Of a stretch of 64,000 nt of DNA, positions 55,285-64,000 are shown piece after piece. The translations under genes and the position numbers were made by a program. Each line of letters starts with the position of its first letter. Within the stretch, counting starts at the first letter, position 1. Source of the DNA: Bacillus glycinifermentans (GTDB lineage: Bacteria; Bacillota; Bacilli; Bacillales; Bacillaceae); the NCBI RefSeq assembly GCF_001042475.2, contig NZ_LECW02000004.1:186001-250000 (forward strand). Reading direction: 5' to 3'. Below the pieces are notes generated by a model. The model ran no database searches, had not been told where the DNA came from, and saw only the letters and a list, made by a program, of their open reading frames with translations.

Positions 55285-56130
55285 TTATTCCTTTTCATCC
55301 GACTTTTTCGCTTTTAATGTCTTGTGGGCTTCTTCGACAATTTGATTGACCATCCCCTCCGGAATCGCCGCACCGGGCTCGTCCTGTCCGGCCCACTGCA
55401 GATGAAGGAGAAATTCGATATTGCCGTCACCGCCGGTAATCGGGGAAAACGATGCATTTTTGCAGTCATATCCTTCCTTCGCTGCAAACCCGCTGATGTC
55501 GTTCAGCACAGCCTTATGAACGAGGGGGTCACGGACAATCCCCTTTTTCCCCACGGATTCGCGGCCTGCTTCGAATTGCGGTTTGACGAGCGCCACGCAA
55601 TCGCTTCCGGGAACTAAAATCGTCTTTAGAACCGGCAAGATAATTTTCAGCGAAATGAACGAAACGTCTATCGTCGCAAATTCCGGCAGACCTTCCGCGA
55701 AATCGGCAGGCGTGCAATACCTGAAATTGGTGCGTTCCATGACGATGACCCGTTCATCCTGCCTCAACTTCCATGCGAGCTGGTTATAGCCAACATCAAC
55801 GGCATACGAGCATGCGGCGCCGTTTTGCAGGGCGCAGTCCGTGAAACCGCCGGTTGATGAACCGATGTCAATCATCGTTTTGCCGCTGACGGACAGGTTA
55901 AATTCCTTCAGCGCTTTTTCGAGCTTTAAACCGCCCCTGCTGACGTATTGCAACGCCTTTCCTTTAATCGTCAGCGGAATGGTGCGGTCAACCTTTTCGC
56001 CCGGTTTGTCCAGCCTGTTTTCATTCGTATAGACGATTCCGGCCATAATCGCCCTTTTCGCTTTTTCGCGGGTTTCGATTAACCCTCTTTCTACAAGTAA
56101 AACGTCGAGCCGTTCTTTTTTTGCTGTCAT
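55285..56130 (-). CDS. yqxC: TlyA-family rRNA methyltransferase/hemolysin-like protein
   Basis: 281 residues: N-terminal S4 RNA-binding domain ([21 protein letters not shown]...) to about 65, then an FtsJ-type methyltransferase fold with SAM loop [15 protein letters not shown] near 90 and [11 protein letters not shown] near 185. Relatives 2'-O-methylate ribosomal RNA; old hemolysin naming is doubtful. Its start overlaps the end of dxs by 4 bases. Confidence 0.93.
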   Translation of the reverse strand: MTAKKERLDVLLVERGLIETREKAKRAIMAGIVYTNENRLDKPGEKVDRTIPLTIKGKALQYVSRGGLKLEKALKEFNLSVSGKTMIDIGSSTGGFTDCALQNGAACSYAVDVGYNQLAWKLRQDERVIVMERTNFRYCTPADFAEGLPEFATIDVSFISLKIILPVLKTILVPGSDCVALVKPQFEAGRESVGKKGIVRDPLVHKAVLNDISGFAAKEGYDCKNASFSPITGGDGNIEFLLHLQWAGQDEPGAAIPEGMVNQIVEEAHKTLKAKKSDEKE

Positions 56131-58028
56131 GATCCAATTCCTTTATGTGTCTTTACGGGTGTCAACAGTCTGATTCGTCTGATGACATCTTCCTTTGTCA
56201 TGCCAATCTCTTCAAGAAGCTTTGCAACGCTTCCGTGTTCGATGAAGCGGTCAGGTATCCCCATTCTGTCAATCATCGGACTGTATGATTGATGGTCATG
56301 GGCAAATTCAAGGATCGAGCTGCCGAATCCGCCCTGAAGAACGGCTTCTTCGATCGTTAAAATCGGAAGACCTTCATTTAAGATGCCTTTGAGCATGGCT
56401 TCGTCAAGCGGCTTGATAAAGCGGGCATTCACCACTCTGACGGAGCGGCCTTCTTTTTGAAGGTCTTCTGCTGCATCAAGCGCCATTTGAATGGTCGTGC
56501 CGAACGTTAAAATCACCGCGTCAGTTCCGGGCCTCAGAACTTCCCATGTTCCGATCGGAATCGTCTTCAGCTCTTTATCCATTTTAACGCCGAGGCCGTT
56601 TCCGCGCGGGAAGCGCATGGCGATGGGTCCGTCATCGTAGCGGATCGCCGTGTTGACCATGTGCTGGCCTTCATTTTCGTCTTTCGGCATCATCAGCACA
56701 AGATTTGGAATATGCCTTAAAAAAGCGATATCAAATACGCCTTGATGGGTTTCGCCGTCAGCGCCGACGAGCCCCGCCCTGTCAATGCCGATAAACACGT
56801 TTAGGTTTTGCCGGCAAATATCGTGGACAACCTGGTCATAGGCGCGCTGAAGAAATGTCGAATAAATCGCGAGAAACGGCTTCATATCCTGTGTTGCAAG
56901 GCCGGCCGCCATCGTTGCGGCATGCTGTTCGGCTATCCCGACGTCAAACATTCTGTCGGGAAATTCGCTTGCGAACCCTTCAAGTTTGGAACCGACCGGC
57001 ATGGCCGGGGTGATGGCAACGATTCGTTCGTCTTCCCTTGCAAGCTTCCGGACCGTTTCGCTGACAAGAGCGCTCCACGACGGAGCGGCGGCCTTCGGTT
57101 TGACGAAGTCTCCCGTATCGATTTTATATGGGCCTGTACCGTGCCATGTCCCGGTTTTGTCCGCTTCGGCAGGCTTATAGCCCTTCCCTTTCTTCGTAAT
57201 GACGTGAAGGAGTACAGGCCCCTTCGTTTTCTTCGCATACTGCATATTTTCAAACAACTCTTCATAGGAATGGCCGTCTACAGGCCCCAGATACGTAAAA
57301 CCGAGCTCTTCAAAAAACATCCCGGACACTAATAGGTATTTCAGACTGTCTTTGACGCGCTCAGCCGTCGCGGCCAGCTTTCCGCCCACGGCCGGTATGC
57401 GCTTGAACAAGTATTCAAGCTCATCTTTCACCCATTGGTATTTTCCCGCCGTGCGCAGCCTTCCGAGCATGGAATGAATCGCTCCGACGTTCGGGGCGAT
57501 GCTCATCTCATTGTCATTCAAAATGACGATCATATCTTTTTGTTCGTGTCCGATGTGGTTTAGCGCTTCAAGCGCCATTCCGCCAGTAAGAGCCCCGTCG
57601 CCGATGATCGGGATAATATACTCGTCCGTACCTTTTAAATCCCTGGCAACCGCCATTCCCATCGCTCCGGAAAGAGAAGTTGAGCTGTGGCCTGTTTCCC
57701 AGACATCGTGTTCGCTCTCGTTCCGCTTCGGAAAGCCGCAAAGGCCTTTATGCTGGCGCAATGTCGCAAATTCCTTTCCGCGGCCGGTCAAAAGCTTGTG
57801 AACATAAGATTGATGCCCGACATCCCATAAAAATTTATCTTTCGGGCTGTTAAATTCCCGATGAAGAGCGATCGTAAGTTCGACAACGCCAAGGTTCGGA
57901 CCGATGTGGCCTCCCGATTCAGAAAGCGTTTCAATTAAAAATCGGCGAATCTCAGCGCTCAAGCTTTCCAGTTCCTGAATGGAAAGATGTTTTAAAAACG
58001 TAGGGTCTTTTATAGATAACAGATCCAA
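56127..58028 (-). CDS. dxs: 1-deoxy-D-xylulose-5-phosphate synthase
   Basis: First enzyme of the MEP isoprenoid pathway, condensing pyruvate and glyceraldehyde-3-phosphate. 633 residues from TTG 58028, exactly the B. subtilis length and N-terminus ([15 protein letters not shown]); the 58079 ATG lacks a ribosome site. [13 protein letters not shown] near 70, thiamine-diphosphate loop [16 protein letters not shown]...NDNEMSI near 150-180, and [14 protein letters not shown] near 425. Followed by yqxC, preceded by ispA after a 265-base gap. Confidence 0.97.
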   Translation of the reverse strand: MDLLSIKDPTFLKHLSIQELESLSAEIRRFLIETLSESGGHIGPNLGVVELTIALHREFNSPKDKFLWDVGHQSYVHKLLTGRGKEFATLRQHKGLCGFPKRNESEHDVWETGHSSTSLSGAMGMAVARDLKGTDEYIIPIIGDGALTGGMALEALNHIGHEQKDMIVILNDNEMSIAPNVGAIHSMLGRLRTAGKYQWVKDELEYLFKRIPAVGGKLAATAERVKDSLKYLLVSGMFFEELGFTYLGPVDGHSYEELFENMQYAKKTKGPVLLHVITKKGKGYKPAEADKTGTWHGTGPYKIDTGDFVKPKAAAPSWSALVSETVRKLAREDERIVAITPAMPVGSKLEGFASEFPDRMFDVGIAEQHAATMAAGLATQDMKPFLAIYSTFLQRAYDQVVHDICRQNLNVFIGIDRAGLVGADGETHQGVFDIAFLRHIPNLVLMMPKDENEGQHMVNTAIRYDDGPIAMRFPRGNGLGVKMDKELKTIPIGTWEVLRPGTDAVILTFGTTIQMALDAAEDLQKEGRSVRVVNARFIKPLDEAMLKGILNEGLPILTIEEAVLQGGFGSSILEFAHDHQSYSPMIDRMGIPDRFIEHGSVAKLLEEIGMTKEDVIRRIRLLTPVKTHKGIGS

Positions 58029-58185
58029 TCGGATCAACTCACTTTCAGATGATTTCTGCAAGTATGCGCCTTGCTTCATTGATTACAGTTTATTTAAAAA
58101 GGATACCATCCCTTTTTATCAGCTTGAATTATTATATGATGAACCCACCCTTATGCGCAAACTTGCATATGCGGACGCTTCAGTC

Positions 58186-58220
58186 TGAAAAAACAGCCGC
58201 TAACACATCGTGATAACGGC
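58186..58220 (-). terminator. Possible terminator in the ispA-dxs gap
   Basis: Minus strand GCCGTTATCAC / GTGTTAGCGGC stem with wobble pairs and a TGTTTTTTC tail. It would separate the xseA-xseB-ispA transcript from dxs, at least in part. Confidence 0.55.
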
Positions 58221-58292
58221 GCGGCGTTTTAAAGTTCAACTGTTAACATTTTATCACAATCACTCTTTTATACTCAAATGGGAACCGCGGCA

Positions 58293-59183
58293 TCAGTGGT
58301 CACGGTCTGCGATCATATCGCACAGTTCATACAGCAGCTCCTTTTCAAGCGAGAGCTCTGAGATCAGCCGCTTCGCTTTTTCGATATGCTCGTTGAGCTT
58401 TTGTTTGGCGCCTTCCACTGACAGAAGCGACGGATAGGTCGATTTTCCGTTCGTCGTATCAGATCCGGTCCGCTTGCCGATTTTATCCTCTGATCCTTCA
58501 AGATCCAAAATGTCGTCCCTGATTTGAAAGCCGATCCCGATATGATGTCCGAATTCGCGAAGCTTTTCAATCTCTTCTTCCGGCGCGTCCGCAAGAATCG
58601 CTCCGGCAATTACGCTGAAGCTGAGAAGTTTGGCCGTTTTTCCTTCATGAACCGATTGAAGCTCTTGTAATGACACGGGTTTTGACTCCGCTTCCATATC
58701 CAAAATTTGGCCGCCGACCATGCCTTCCGCTCCCGCGGCGGAGACGAGCTCATTCACAATTCTGAGCCGCTTTTCAGCCGGGACGTTAAAAGAGACGTGT
58801 GTGGTAATCATTTTAAAGCTTTCCGTCAGCAGAGCGTCGCCTGCGAGCACGGCCGTCGCTTCGCCGTATATTTTATGGTTTGTCGGTTTTCCCCTTCTTA
58901 AATCATCGTCATCCATGCAAGGAAGGTCATCGTGGATCAGCGAATACGTATGGATCATTTCAACCGCACAGCCGACCGGTATACCGTCCTCTTCATGCTT
59001 TCCGTATGCATGAAGAAGAGCAAGCACCAAAATCGGCCTGAGCCTTTTTCCTCCAGCTTCCAGGGAATAAAGCATGGATTGTTTAAGGGTTGCCGGCGCT
59101 TGCAGCTCTTGAATATATAAAGGAAGACGCTGTTCGATTAACGCTTTTCTCGTTTTTAAAAATCCTTCTAGCTTACTGGTCAC
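58293..59183 (-). CDS. ispA: Farnesyl diphosphate synthase
   Basis: 296 residues from GTG 59183, which overlaps the last codons of xseB and follows GGAGGAGG; this is the B. subtilis length. First Asp-rich motif [17 protein letters not shown] near 85-100, second motif [11 protein letters not shown] near 223. Chain-length region before the first motif is typical of C15 synthases. Condenses IPP and DMAPP to farnesyl diphosphate for undecaprenyl, quinones and heme A. Confidence 0.96.
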   Translation of the reverse strand: MTSKLEGFLKTRKALIEQRLPLYIQELQAPATLKQSMLYSLEAGGKRLRPILVLALLHAYGKHEEDGIPVGCAVEMIHTYSLIHDDLPCMDDDDLRRGKPTNHKIYGEATAVLAGDALLTESFKMITTHVSFNVPAEKRLRIVNELVSAAGAEGMVGGQILDMEAESKPVSLQELQSVHEGKTAKLLSFSVIAGAILADAPEEEIEKLREFGHHIGIGFQIRDDILDLEGSEDKIGKRTGSDTTNGKSTYPSLLSVEGAKQKLNEHIEKAKRLISELSLEKELLYELCDMIADRDH

Positions 59184-59433
59184 CTTTTTCCTCCTCCCGA
59201 ACGCTGAAAGGAGCCAATTCCCCATTTTCCCGCAAAATGTAGTCCATCTGCTTCTCTACATGTTGCAGCTTTTCGTGACACATCTTCGAAAGAAGCATGC
59301 CTTCCTGGAAATAATCGATCGCTTTTTCCAAAGGCACGTCCCCTTCCTCCAGTTTTGATACGATTTGTTCAAGACCTTTCATGGCCTCTTCAAACGTTAT
59401 TTCTTCCTGATTTTTTTTCTTTTCTTCAGCCAT
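59173..59433 (-). CDS. xseB: Exodeoxyribonuclease VII small subunit
   Basis: 86 residues from ATG 59433 (GAGAGGCG upstream), overlapping the end of xseA by 8 bases. Contains [24 protein letters not shown] and [16 protein letters not shown], the two-helix hallmark of XseB. Several small subunits bind one large subunit. The frame start at 59463 would add ten residues without support. Confidence 0.94.
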   Translation of the reverse strand: MAEEKKKNQEEITFEEAMKGLEQIVSKLEEGDVPLEKAIDYFQEGMLLSKMCHEKLQHVEKQMDYILRENGELAPFSVREEEKGDQ

Positions 59434-60775
59434 TTGTTTCGCCTCTCTTCTGACGTACTTCACAGGCCAGCGTCCCGTCTTTTAATTTGACTTGGATCTC
59501 GTCTTTTTCCTGCACCTGTTCGATACTTTTGATCAATTCGTCTTCTTTATATGTCAGACTGTACCCTCTTTCCATGACTTGAAGAGGGCTCAATGCATTC
59601 AGTTTACCAAGAACCGTCTGAAACTGCGAATGAATCTGCTTGAGCTGCACGCTCATATTCCGCTTCAGCCGTTCTGTCTGTTCCCCGTGCCGTCTTCTCG
59701 CCTGCCTGAGCTGTTCTTCCGGATGGCGCATCTGCAATTTGTACGTCTGCTCGCTCAGCTTCTGCTTTTTCCGGTCCAAGGTCAGGACAATCTGCTTTTG
59801 AAAGCGGTCGAATATAAGATCAAACTCCTGTTCCTTTTGGGCGTACAGCCTTTTCGGATAACGGAAAGCATATGAGGATTGAAGGTAATTCATATGCTCC
59901 TGCCGCTTTCGCAAATCCTGCTGCATCGCTTTTGTCATTCGGACATCGAGCGTTTTCAGGCGCTCCATCAGATCAATCATATTCGGGACGGCAAGCTCGG
60001 CGGCTCCCGTCGGGGTTGCCGCGCGCAGATCGGCCGTAAAATCGCTGATCGTAAAGTCGGTTTCATGTCCGACGGCTGATATAATCGGGATGTCGGAGCC
60101 AAAAATCGCCCTTGCGACGATTTCTTCATTAAAAGCCCACAGCTCTTCTATCGATCCCCCTCCGCGCCCGACGATCAGCACATCGCACAGCTGTCTGCGG
60201 TTGGCCTCTTCGATGTTTCTGACGATGGATTCACTCGCGTTTGTTCCCTGAACAAGGGTTGGGAGGACAATCACTTTTACGAGAGGATATCTTCTTTTAA
60301 TAGTGGTGATGACGTCCCGTACAGCCGCTCCTGTAGGGGAAGTGACTACACCGATGACTGACGGAAAAGCGGGGATGGGCTTTTTGTGCGCTTCGTCGAA
60401 CAGCCCTTCTTGCGACAGCTTTTTCTTTAGTTCTTCATATGCCAAATGAAGCGCCCCGATTCCGTCGGGCTGCATTTCTTTAGCGTAAAGCTGATAATTG
60501 CCGCTCGGTTCATAAACCGTAATGCCGCCTCTTACCAGCACCTTCATTCCGTTTTCGGGAGTAAAGCCGAGGCTTTTGTTTTGTCTGGCGAACATGACGG
60601 CCTGAATGCGGGCGTTGTCATCTTTCAGCGTAAAATAAATATGGCCCCTGCTATGTATTTTCACATTTGACAGCTCCCCCTTGATCCAAAGGTCATCGAG
60701 ATGGGGATCGACGTCAAATTTGCGTTTAATATATTTTGTCAATGCCGTAACCGTGACAAATGCTACTTCACTCAT
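59426..60775 (-). CDS. xseA: Exodeoxyribonuclease VII large subunit
   Basis: 449 residues from ATG 60775 (AAAGGAGG upstream). N-terminal OB-fold for DNA binding ([25 protein letters not shown]) at 25-100, catalytic domain with [18 protein letters not shown] near 140, [17 protein letters not shown] near 195 and [14 protein letters not shown] near 230, then a long coiled coil (290-400) where XseB binds. Degrades single-stranded DNA from both ends. Confidence 0.96.
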   Translation of the reverse strand: MSEVAFVTVTALTKYIKRKFDVDPHLDDLWIKGELSNVKIHSRGHIYFTLKDDNARIQAVMFARQNKSLGFTPENGMKVLVRGGITVYEPSGNYQLYAKEMQPDGIGALHLAYEELKKKLSQEGLFDEAHKKPIPAFPSVIGVVTSPTGAAVRDVITTIKRRYPLVKVIVLPTLVQGTNASESIVRNIEEANRRQLCDVLIVGRGGGSIEELWAFNEEIVARAIFGSDIPIISAVGHETDFTISDFTADLRAATPTGAAELAVPNMIDLMERLKTLDVRMTKAMQQDLRKRQEHMNYLQSSYAFRYPKRLYAQKEQEFDLIFDRFQKQIVLTLDRKKQKLSEQTYKLQMRHPEEQLRQARRRHGEQTERLKRNMSVQLKQIHSQFQTVLGKLNALSPLQVMERGYSLTYKEDELIKSIEQVQEKDEIQVKLKDGTLACEVRQKRGETNG

Positions 60776-60811
60776 GGCGAGAGCCTCCTTTCCTGCCGGC
60801 ATCATAAAACG

Positions 60812-60840
60812 TTCATCCGCCAGGGTTTCTGACGGATGAA
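60812..60840. repeat. Hairpin between folD and xseA
   Basis: TTCATCCGcCAG / CTGaCGGATGAA arms with one mismatch and a 5-base loop, no T run. Possibly an RNA stability or processing element inside the operon. Confidence 0.5.
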
Positions 60841-60850
60841 CGGCTGTCCG

Positions 60851-61699
60851 TTACAACGAACGTTTCGCTGATTTAACCGTATTATGGGCAAGCATGGTGA
60901 TGGTCATCGGACCGACCCCGCCCGGCACAGGCGTGATGTAGGAAGCTTTCTCTTTCGCCTCGTCGAACGCCACGTCCCCAACAAGTTTTCCGTTTTCAAG
61001 GCGGTTGACGCCGACATCGATAACGACGGCTCCCTCTTTAATTTGATCCGCTTTGATAAAATTAGCTTTCCCTACCGCTACGATGAGAACATCGGCTTTT
61101 TTCGTATGCGCCGTAATATCGGCCGTTCTTGAATGGCAATATGTGACGGTTGCGTTTTCGTTCAGAAGAAGCTGCCCTACAGGCTTTCCGACAATATTGC
61201 TTCTGCCGACGACAACAACCTCTTTTCCTGACAAATCGACGCCGGTTTTTTTCAATAGCTCGACGATGCCCGCAGGTGTGCAAGGCAGAAATATATCCTC
61301 GCCGAGCAGCATTTTCCCGACGTTCAACGGATGAAACCCGTCGACATCTTTATCAGGGGAAATTTTTTCGATCACCGCTTGTTCGGAAATATGCTCCGGA
61401 AGAGGCAGCTGGACAAGAATTCCGTGAAAGTCGTCATTATTGTTGTATTGATCGATCACCTCGAGCAGCTGCTGTTCGGTGAAGCTTGAGTCGAAATGAT
61501 CCAATTGAAAACGAATCCCCATAGCCTCAGCCGCTTTTTTCTTGCCGCGCACATACGAAAGAGACGCCGGATCATCGCCGATTAAAATAACGGCCAGCCC
61601 CGGGGTAACTCCTTGTTTTTTCAGTTCTTCAACTTCCTTGGCCAGCTGCCCTCGCTTTTCTTTTGCTGTTTCTTTCCCGTCGATGATGGTTGCTGTCAT
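60851..61699 (-). CDS. folD: Methylenetetrahydrofolate dehydrogenase/cyclohydrolase
   Basis: Bifunctional one-carbon enzyme interconverting methylene- and formyl-tetrahydrofolate. 282 residues from ATG 61699 (AGGAGGAG upstream). [15 protein letters not shown] near 50 with catalytic Lys, [12 protein letters not shown] near 92, [17 protein letters not shown] near 163-180 (NADP site) and [14 protein letters not shown] near 260. Confidence 0.97.
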   Translation of the reverse strand: MTATIIDGKETAKEKRGQLAKEVEELKKQGVTPGLAVILIGDDPASLSYVRGKKKAAEAMGIRFQLDHFDSSFTEQQLLEVIDQYNNNDDFHGILVQLPLPEHISEQAVIEKISPDKDVDGFHPLNVGKMLLGEDIFLPCTPAGIVELLKKTGVDLSGKEVVVVGRSNIVGKPVGQLLLNENATVTYCHSRTADITAHTKKADVLIVAVGKANFIKADQIKEGAVVIDVGVNRLENGKLVGDVAFDEAKEKASYITPVPGGVGPMTITMLAHNTVKSAKRSL

Positions 61700-61715
61700 T
61701 TGCTCTCCTCCTAAA

Positions 61716-62105
61716 TTATTCAAGATCGGACTTAATGTTAGAAAGAACACCGTTTATAAACTTCGCCGACTTGTCATCCCCAAATTGCTTTGCCAGCTCA
61801 ATCGCTTCATTCATAGAGACGCTGGCCGGTATATCGTCTACAAACGCCATTTCATATGCTGATAAACGCAAAATGGCGCGGTCGACATTTGCCAGTCTGT
61901 CAAGCTTCCAATTGACGAGATGACGCGTGATCATCTCATCGATTTTTTCCTTATTCTCTAAGACCCCGTAGACAAGCTGTTCGAAAAAAGCGTCGCTTTC
62001 CAGGCCGTCCAGGGCATGGGCCATCGCTTCTTTTGGTTCAATATCGCTGACGTCAATTTGGAACAATGACTGCAAAGCCTTTTCTCTTGCTGTTCTTCTT
62101 TTCAT
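61716..62105 (-). CDS. nusB: Transcription antitermination factor NusB
   Basis: 129 residues from ATG 62105 (AAAGGAG about 11 bases upstream; the 62165 start is too long). All-helical: [17 protein letters not shown] at the N-terminus, [22 protein letters not shown] near 80, and [26 protein letters not shown] near 100. Binds boxA RNA with NusE (S10) for rRNA antitermination. Seventeen bases upstream of folD. Confidence 0.96.
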   Translation of the reverse strand: MKRRTAREKALQSLFQIDVSDIEPKEAMAHALDGLESDAFFEQLVYGVLENKEKIDEMITRHLVNWKLDRLANVDRAILRLSAYEMAFVDDIPASVSMNEAIELAKQFGDDKSAKFINGVLSNIKSDLE

Positions 62106-62334
62106 TCTTTCTTTTTCTCCTTTAACCCTCTTTGCTGCTAACCGGTTAAGCCACAAAGAGATCATATCATATTTTTAGTCTTTCCGCATGCAAAAATCGT
62201 GGTTTTATCGGTTATAACCGAATAATAAATGAAATCCTCCGGAAATCATTCGTTTTCTGTGCGCTTTCTCTTGGATCCTTTTTATTTTTCATCGCAATGG
62301 TCAGAATGATGCTTGTTTTTTAAAGGCTGGACAC

Positions 62335-62368
62335 GAAAAAACCAAAGGGCCGCCGGGTCCCCTTGGTT
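62335..62368 (-). terminator. yqhY terminator
   Basis: AACCAAAGGG / CCCCTTGGTT stem with a TTTTTT tail on the minus strand, between yqhY and nusB. Confidence 0.85.
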
Positions 62369-62384
62369 CTTCCATTCAACCGCG

Positions 62385-62795
62385 CTACATCTCTTGATCA
62401 ATTTCAACTTCATGCGTTTTTGAATCAAATTGAATTCCAACGATGTGAATATTAATTTCATTAATCGAAAGAGCTGTCATATTGAGGAGCGTCTGGCGGA
62501 TGTTGTCCTGGACAGCATTTGCGACCTTCGGAATCGACACGCCGAATAACATGACGCAGAATACATCAATCGTAATCCCGTCATCAGACAGATCGACTTT
62601 AACGCCTTTGCCGTGGTTCTTTTTGCCGAAGCGCTCCACAACGCCCGTTGCAAAATTGCCGCGCATTTCGGCAACGCCTTCGACTTCGGAAGCTGCGATT
62701 CCGGCGATCACCTCAATGACTTCGGGAGCGATTTCCACTCTCCCCAAATGGTTTTCTTCCTGGCTCATGTCCAATAAGCTGTTATCGTCTTTCAA
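62385..62795 (-). CDS. yqhY: Asp23/Gls24 family protein YqhY
   Basis: 136 residues from TTG 62795, 8 bases after GGAGG; the GTG at 62804 overlaps the ribosome site. One Asp23 domain: GRVEIAPEVIEVIAGIAASEVEGVAEM near 20, GITIDVFCVMLFGVSIPKVA near 72. In B. subtilis YqhY follows accBC and affects acetyl-CoA carboxylase activity. Here it lies 20 bases after accC, then a terminator ends the unit. Confidence 0.93.
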   Translation of the reverse strand: MKDDNSLLDMSQEENHLGRVEIAPEVIEVIAGIAASEVEGVAEMRGNFATGVVERFGKKNHGKGVKVDLSDDGITIDVFCVMLFGVSIPKVANAVQDNIRQTLLNMTALSINEINIHIVGIQFDSKTHEVEIDQEM

Positions 62796-62815
62796 CAGAT
62801 TCACCTCCGTAATAA

Positions 62816-64000
62816 TTACGATCCCATGACATCATATATTTCTAAAAACTTCGTGTTGAATTCTCCGCTTACAAATGTTTCATGATCCAATAATTTTAAA
62901 TGGAACGGGATTGTCGTGTGAATGCCTTCGATCACGAATTCGCTCAAGGCCCGCTTCATTCTTGAAACAGCTTCATCCCTCGTCTTTCCGTAGGTGATCA
63001 CTTTGGCGATCATGCTGTCATAATACGGCGGAATCGAGTATCCGGGGTATACGGCCGATTCGACTCTGACGCCAAGGCCGCCCGGAGGAAGATACATTTC
63101 GATTTTCCCAGGTGACGGCATGAAGTTTTTCTCAGGATTTTCGGCGTTAATCCGGCATTCGATCGCCCATCCGTCAAATGTGACCTCTTCCTGTGTAAGG
63201 CTCAATTTCTCGCCTGAAGCCACTTTGATCTGTTCTTTAATCAAATCGACGCCTGTCACCATTTCCGTCACGGGATGTTCAACCTGAATCCGCGTGTTCA
63301 TTTCCATGAAGTAAAATTTCTGTTCGCGGTAATCGTAAATGAACTCAACCGTTCCTGCGCCCGTATATTGAACCGCTTCAGCCGCTTTTACAGCTGCTTG
63401 GCCCATCCGCTCCCTGACAGATTCATCCAGAGCAGGTGAAGGCGTTTCTTCAAGAAGCTTTTGCAGCCTTCTTTGGATCGAGCAGTCGCGCTCACCCAGA
63501 TGAATCGTGTTTCCGTGCGTGTCGGCAAGCACTTGAATTTCCACGTGTCTGAAATCTTCGATGTACTTTTCAATATACACGCCTGGATTTCCGAATGCTG
63601 TGGCCGCTTCCTGCTGGGTGATCTTAATGCCGTTGATCAATTCTTCTTCCGTGCGGGCGACGCGGATTCCTTTTCCGCCTCCGCCTGCGGTTGCCTTGAT
63701 AATCACAGGATACCCGATATCACGCGCCAATGAAACCGCATCTTCGACATTTTCGATAATTCCTTGTGATCCCGGCACGATCGGAACGCCTGCCTTCTGC
63801 ATCGTTTCCCGCGCGACGTCTTTCGTCCCCATCTTAGAAATGGCATCTGCTGTCGGTCCGACGAAGGTTACGTTTACCTCTTGGCAAAGCTCGGCAAAAT
63901 CCGCATTTTCCGCAAGAAAGCCGTAACCCGGATGAATCGCGTCCGCGCCGGTCATCTTGGCGACGGTGACGATGTTGGTGATGTTCAAGTAGCTGTCTTT
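62816..64000 (-). CDS. accC: Biotin carboxylase subunit of acetyl-CoA carboxylase, 5' end cut
   Basis: At least 394 residues of the ~450-residue subunit; the frame stays open to base 64000 with [10 protein letters not shown] upstream of the internal TTG, so the N-terminus is outside the window. ATP-grasp domain: [34 protein letters not shown] (glycine-rich loop), [25 protein letters not shown] with metal Glu and Asn. Carboxylates biotin on AccB for malonyl-CoA synthesis. Confidence 0.97.
   Translation of the reverse strand, partial: KDSYLNITNIVTVAKMTGADAIHPGYGFLAENADFAELCQEVNVTFVGPTADAISKMGTKDVARETMQKAGVPIVPGSQGIIENVEDAVSLARDIGYPVIIKATAGGGGKGIRVARTEEELINGIKITQQEAATAFGNPGVYIEKYIEDFRHVEIQVLADTHGNTIHLGERDCSIQRRLQKLLEETPSPALDESVRERMGQAAVKAAEAVQYTGAGTVEFIYDYREQKFYFMEMNTRIQVEHPVTEMVTGVDLIKEQIKVASGEKLSLTQEEVTFDGWAIECRINAENPEKNFMPSPGKIEMYLPPGGLGVRVESAVYPGYSIPPYYDSMIAKVITYGKTRDEAVSRMKRALSEFVIEGIHTTIPFHLKLLDHETFVSGEFNTKFLEIYDVMGS

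Overview
The window is a chromosomal segment of a Bacillus of the B. subtilis group, most likely the B. licheniformis branch. The basis is an almost continuous run of genes in the order known from the B. subtilis yqj-yqi-yqh region (coaA, yqjQ, yqjP, proI, yqjN, yqjM, yqjL, rnz, zwf, gndA, polY, mifM-yidC2, yqjE, yqjD, yqjA, artPQR, brxB, bmrU, bkd operon, yqzF, yqiK, spo0A, spoIVB, recN, argR, yqxC, dxs, ispA, xseB, xseA, folD, nusB, yqhY, accC). Genus-typical signals support this: sporulation genes, purine-rich Shine-Dalgarno sites, many GTG/TTG starts, a T-box, a Zur box, a cre site and a perfect sigma-54 promoter. The species call rests on inserted genes and on a relic resembling bacitracin-cluster bcrC, not on a database search.

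Layout. 1-7260: coaA and an accessory block: an ABC exporter downstream of an unidentified secreted protein; a decayed nonribosomal peptide synthetase fragment joined to a broken bcrC-like phosphatase; a DUF3189 protein; and a secreted poly-gamma-glutamate hydrolase homologue. 7261-16930: housekeeping yqj genes, with a proline-specific T-box before proI, a frameshifted yqjN, and a zinc-free L33 gene under a near-perfect Zur box. 16951-23962: insertion between zwf and gndA, holding a beta-glucoside PTS operon (IIB-IIA-IIC-phospho-beta-glucosidase-GntR), an alkaline phosphatase and glucose 1-dehydrogenase. 24078-35473: gndA, a Y-family polymerase, the mifM/yidC2 arrest-controlled insertase pair, a yqjD-yqjE-CheW-like run, a Prli42-like microprotein, an arginine-type ABC importer and bacilliredoxin. 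35614-47767: bmrU and the branched-chain keto-acid operon ptb-bcd-buk-lpdV-bkdAA-bkdAB-bkdB, driven by a sigma-54 promoter and activator BkdR. 48094-50061: accessory block with a methyltransferase behind a terminator hairpin, a lipoprotein with an apparent ATT start, and an LCI-type antimicrobial peptide homologue. 50391-64000: spo0A, spoIVB, recN, argR, then the isoprenoid/DNA-repair/folate/transcription run down to accC, which is cut by the window end.

How the genes work together. Zwf, GndA and glucose dehydrogenase lie together and all oxidise glucose or its 6-phosphate products. The PTS operon would feed glucose-6-phosphate into the same route. The bkd operon converts branched-chain amino-acid carbon to acyl-CoA and then, through Ptb and Buk, to acid plus ATP. 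recN and argR precede the yqxC-dxs-ispA-xseB-xseA run, whose genes overlap or abut.

The most interesting parts are regulatory and accessory: the Zur-controlled L33, the mifM arrest peptide with a 12-bp hairpin that buries the yidC2 ribosome site, the LCI-like peptide, the NRPS/bcrC scar, the 34-bp palindrome over the PTS promoter, and the unidentified secreted protein with its own ABC exporter. No tRNA, rRNA, insertion sequence or CRISPR array was seen.
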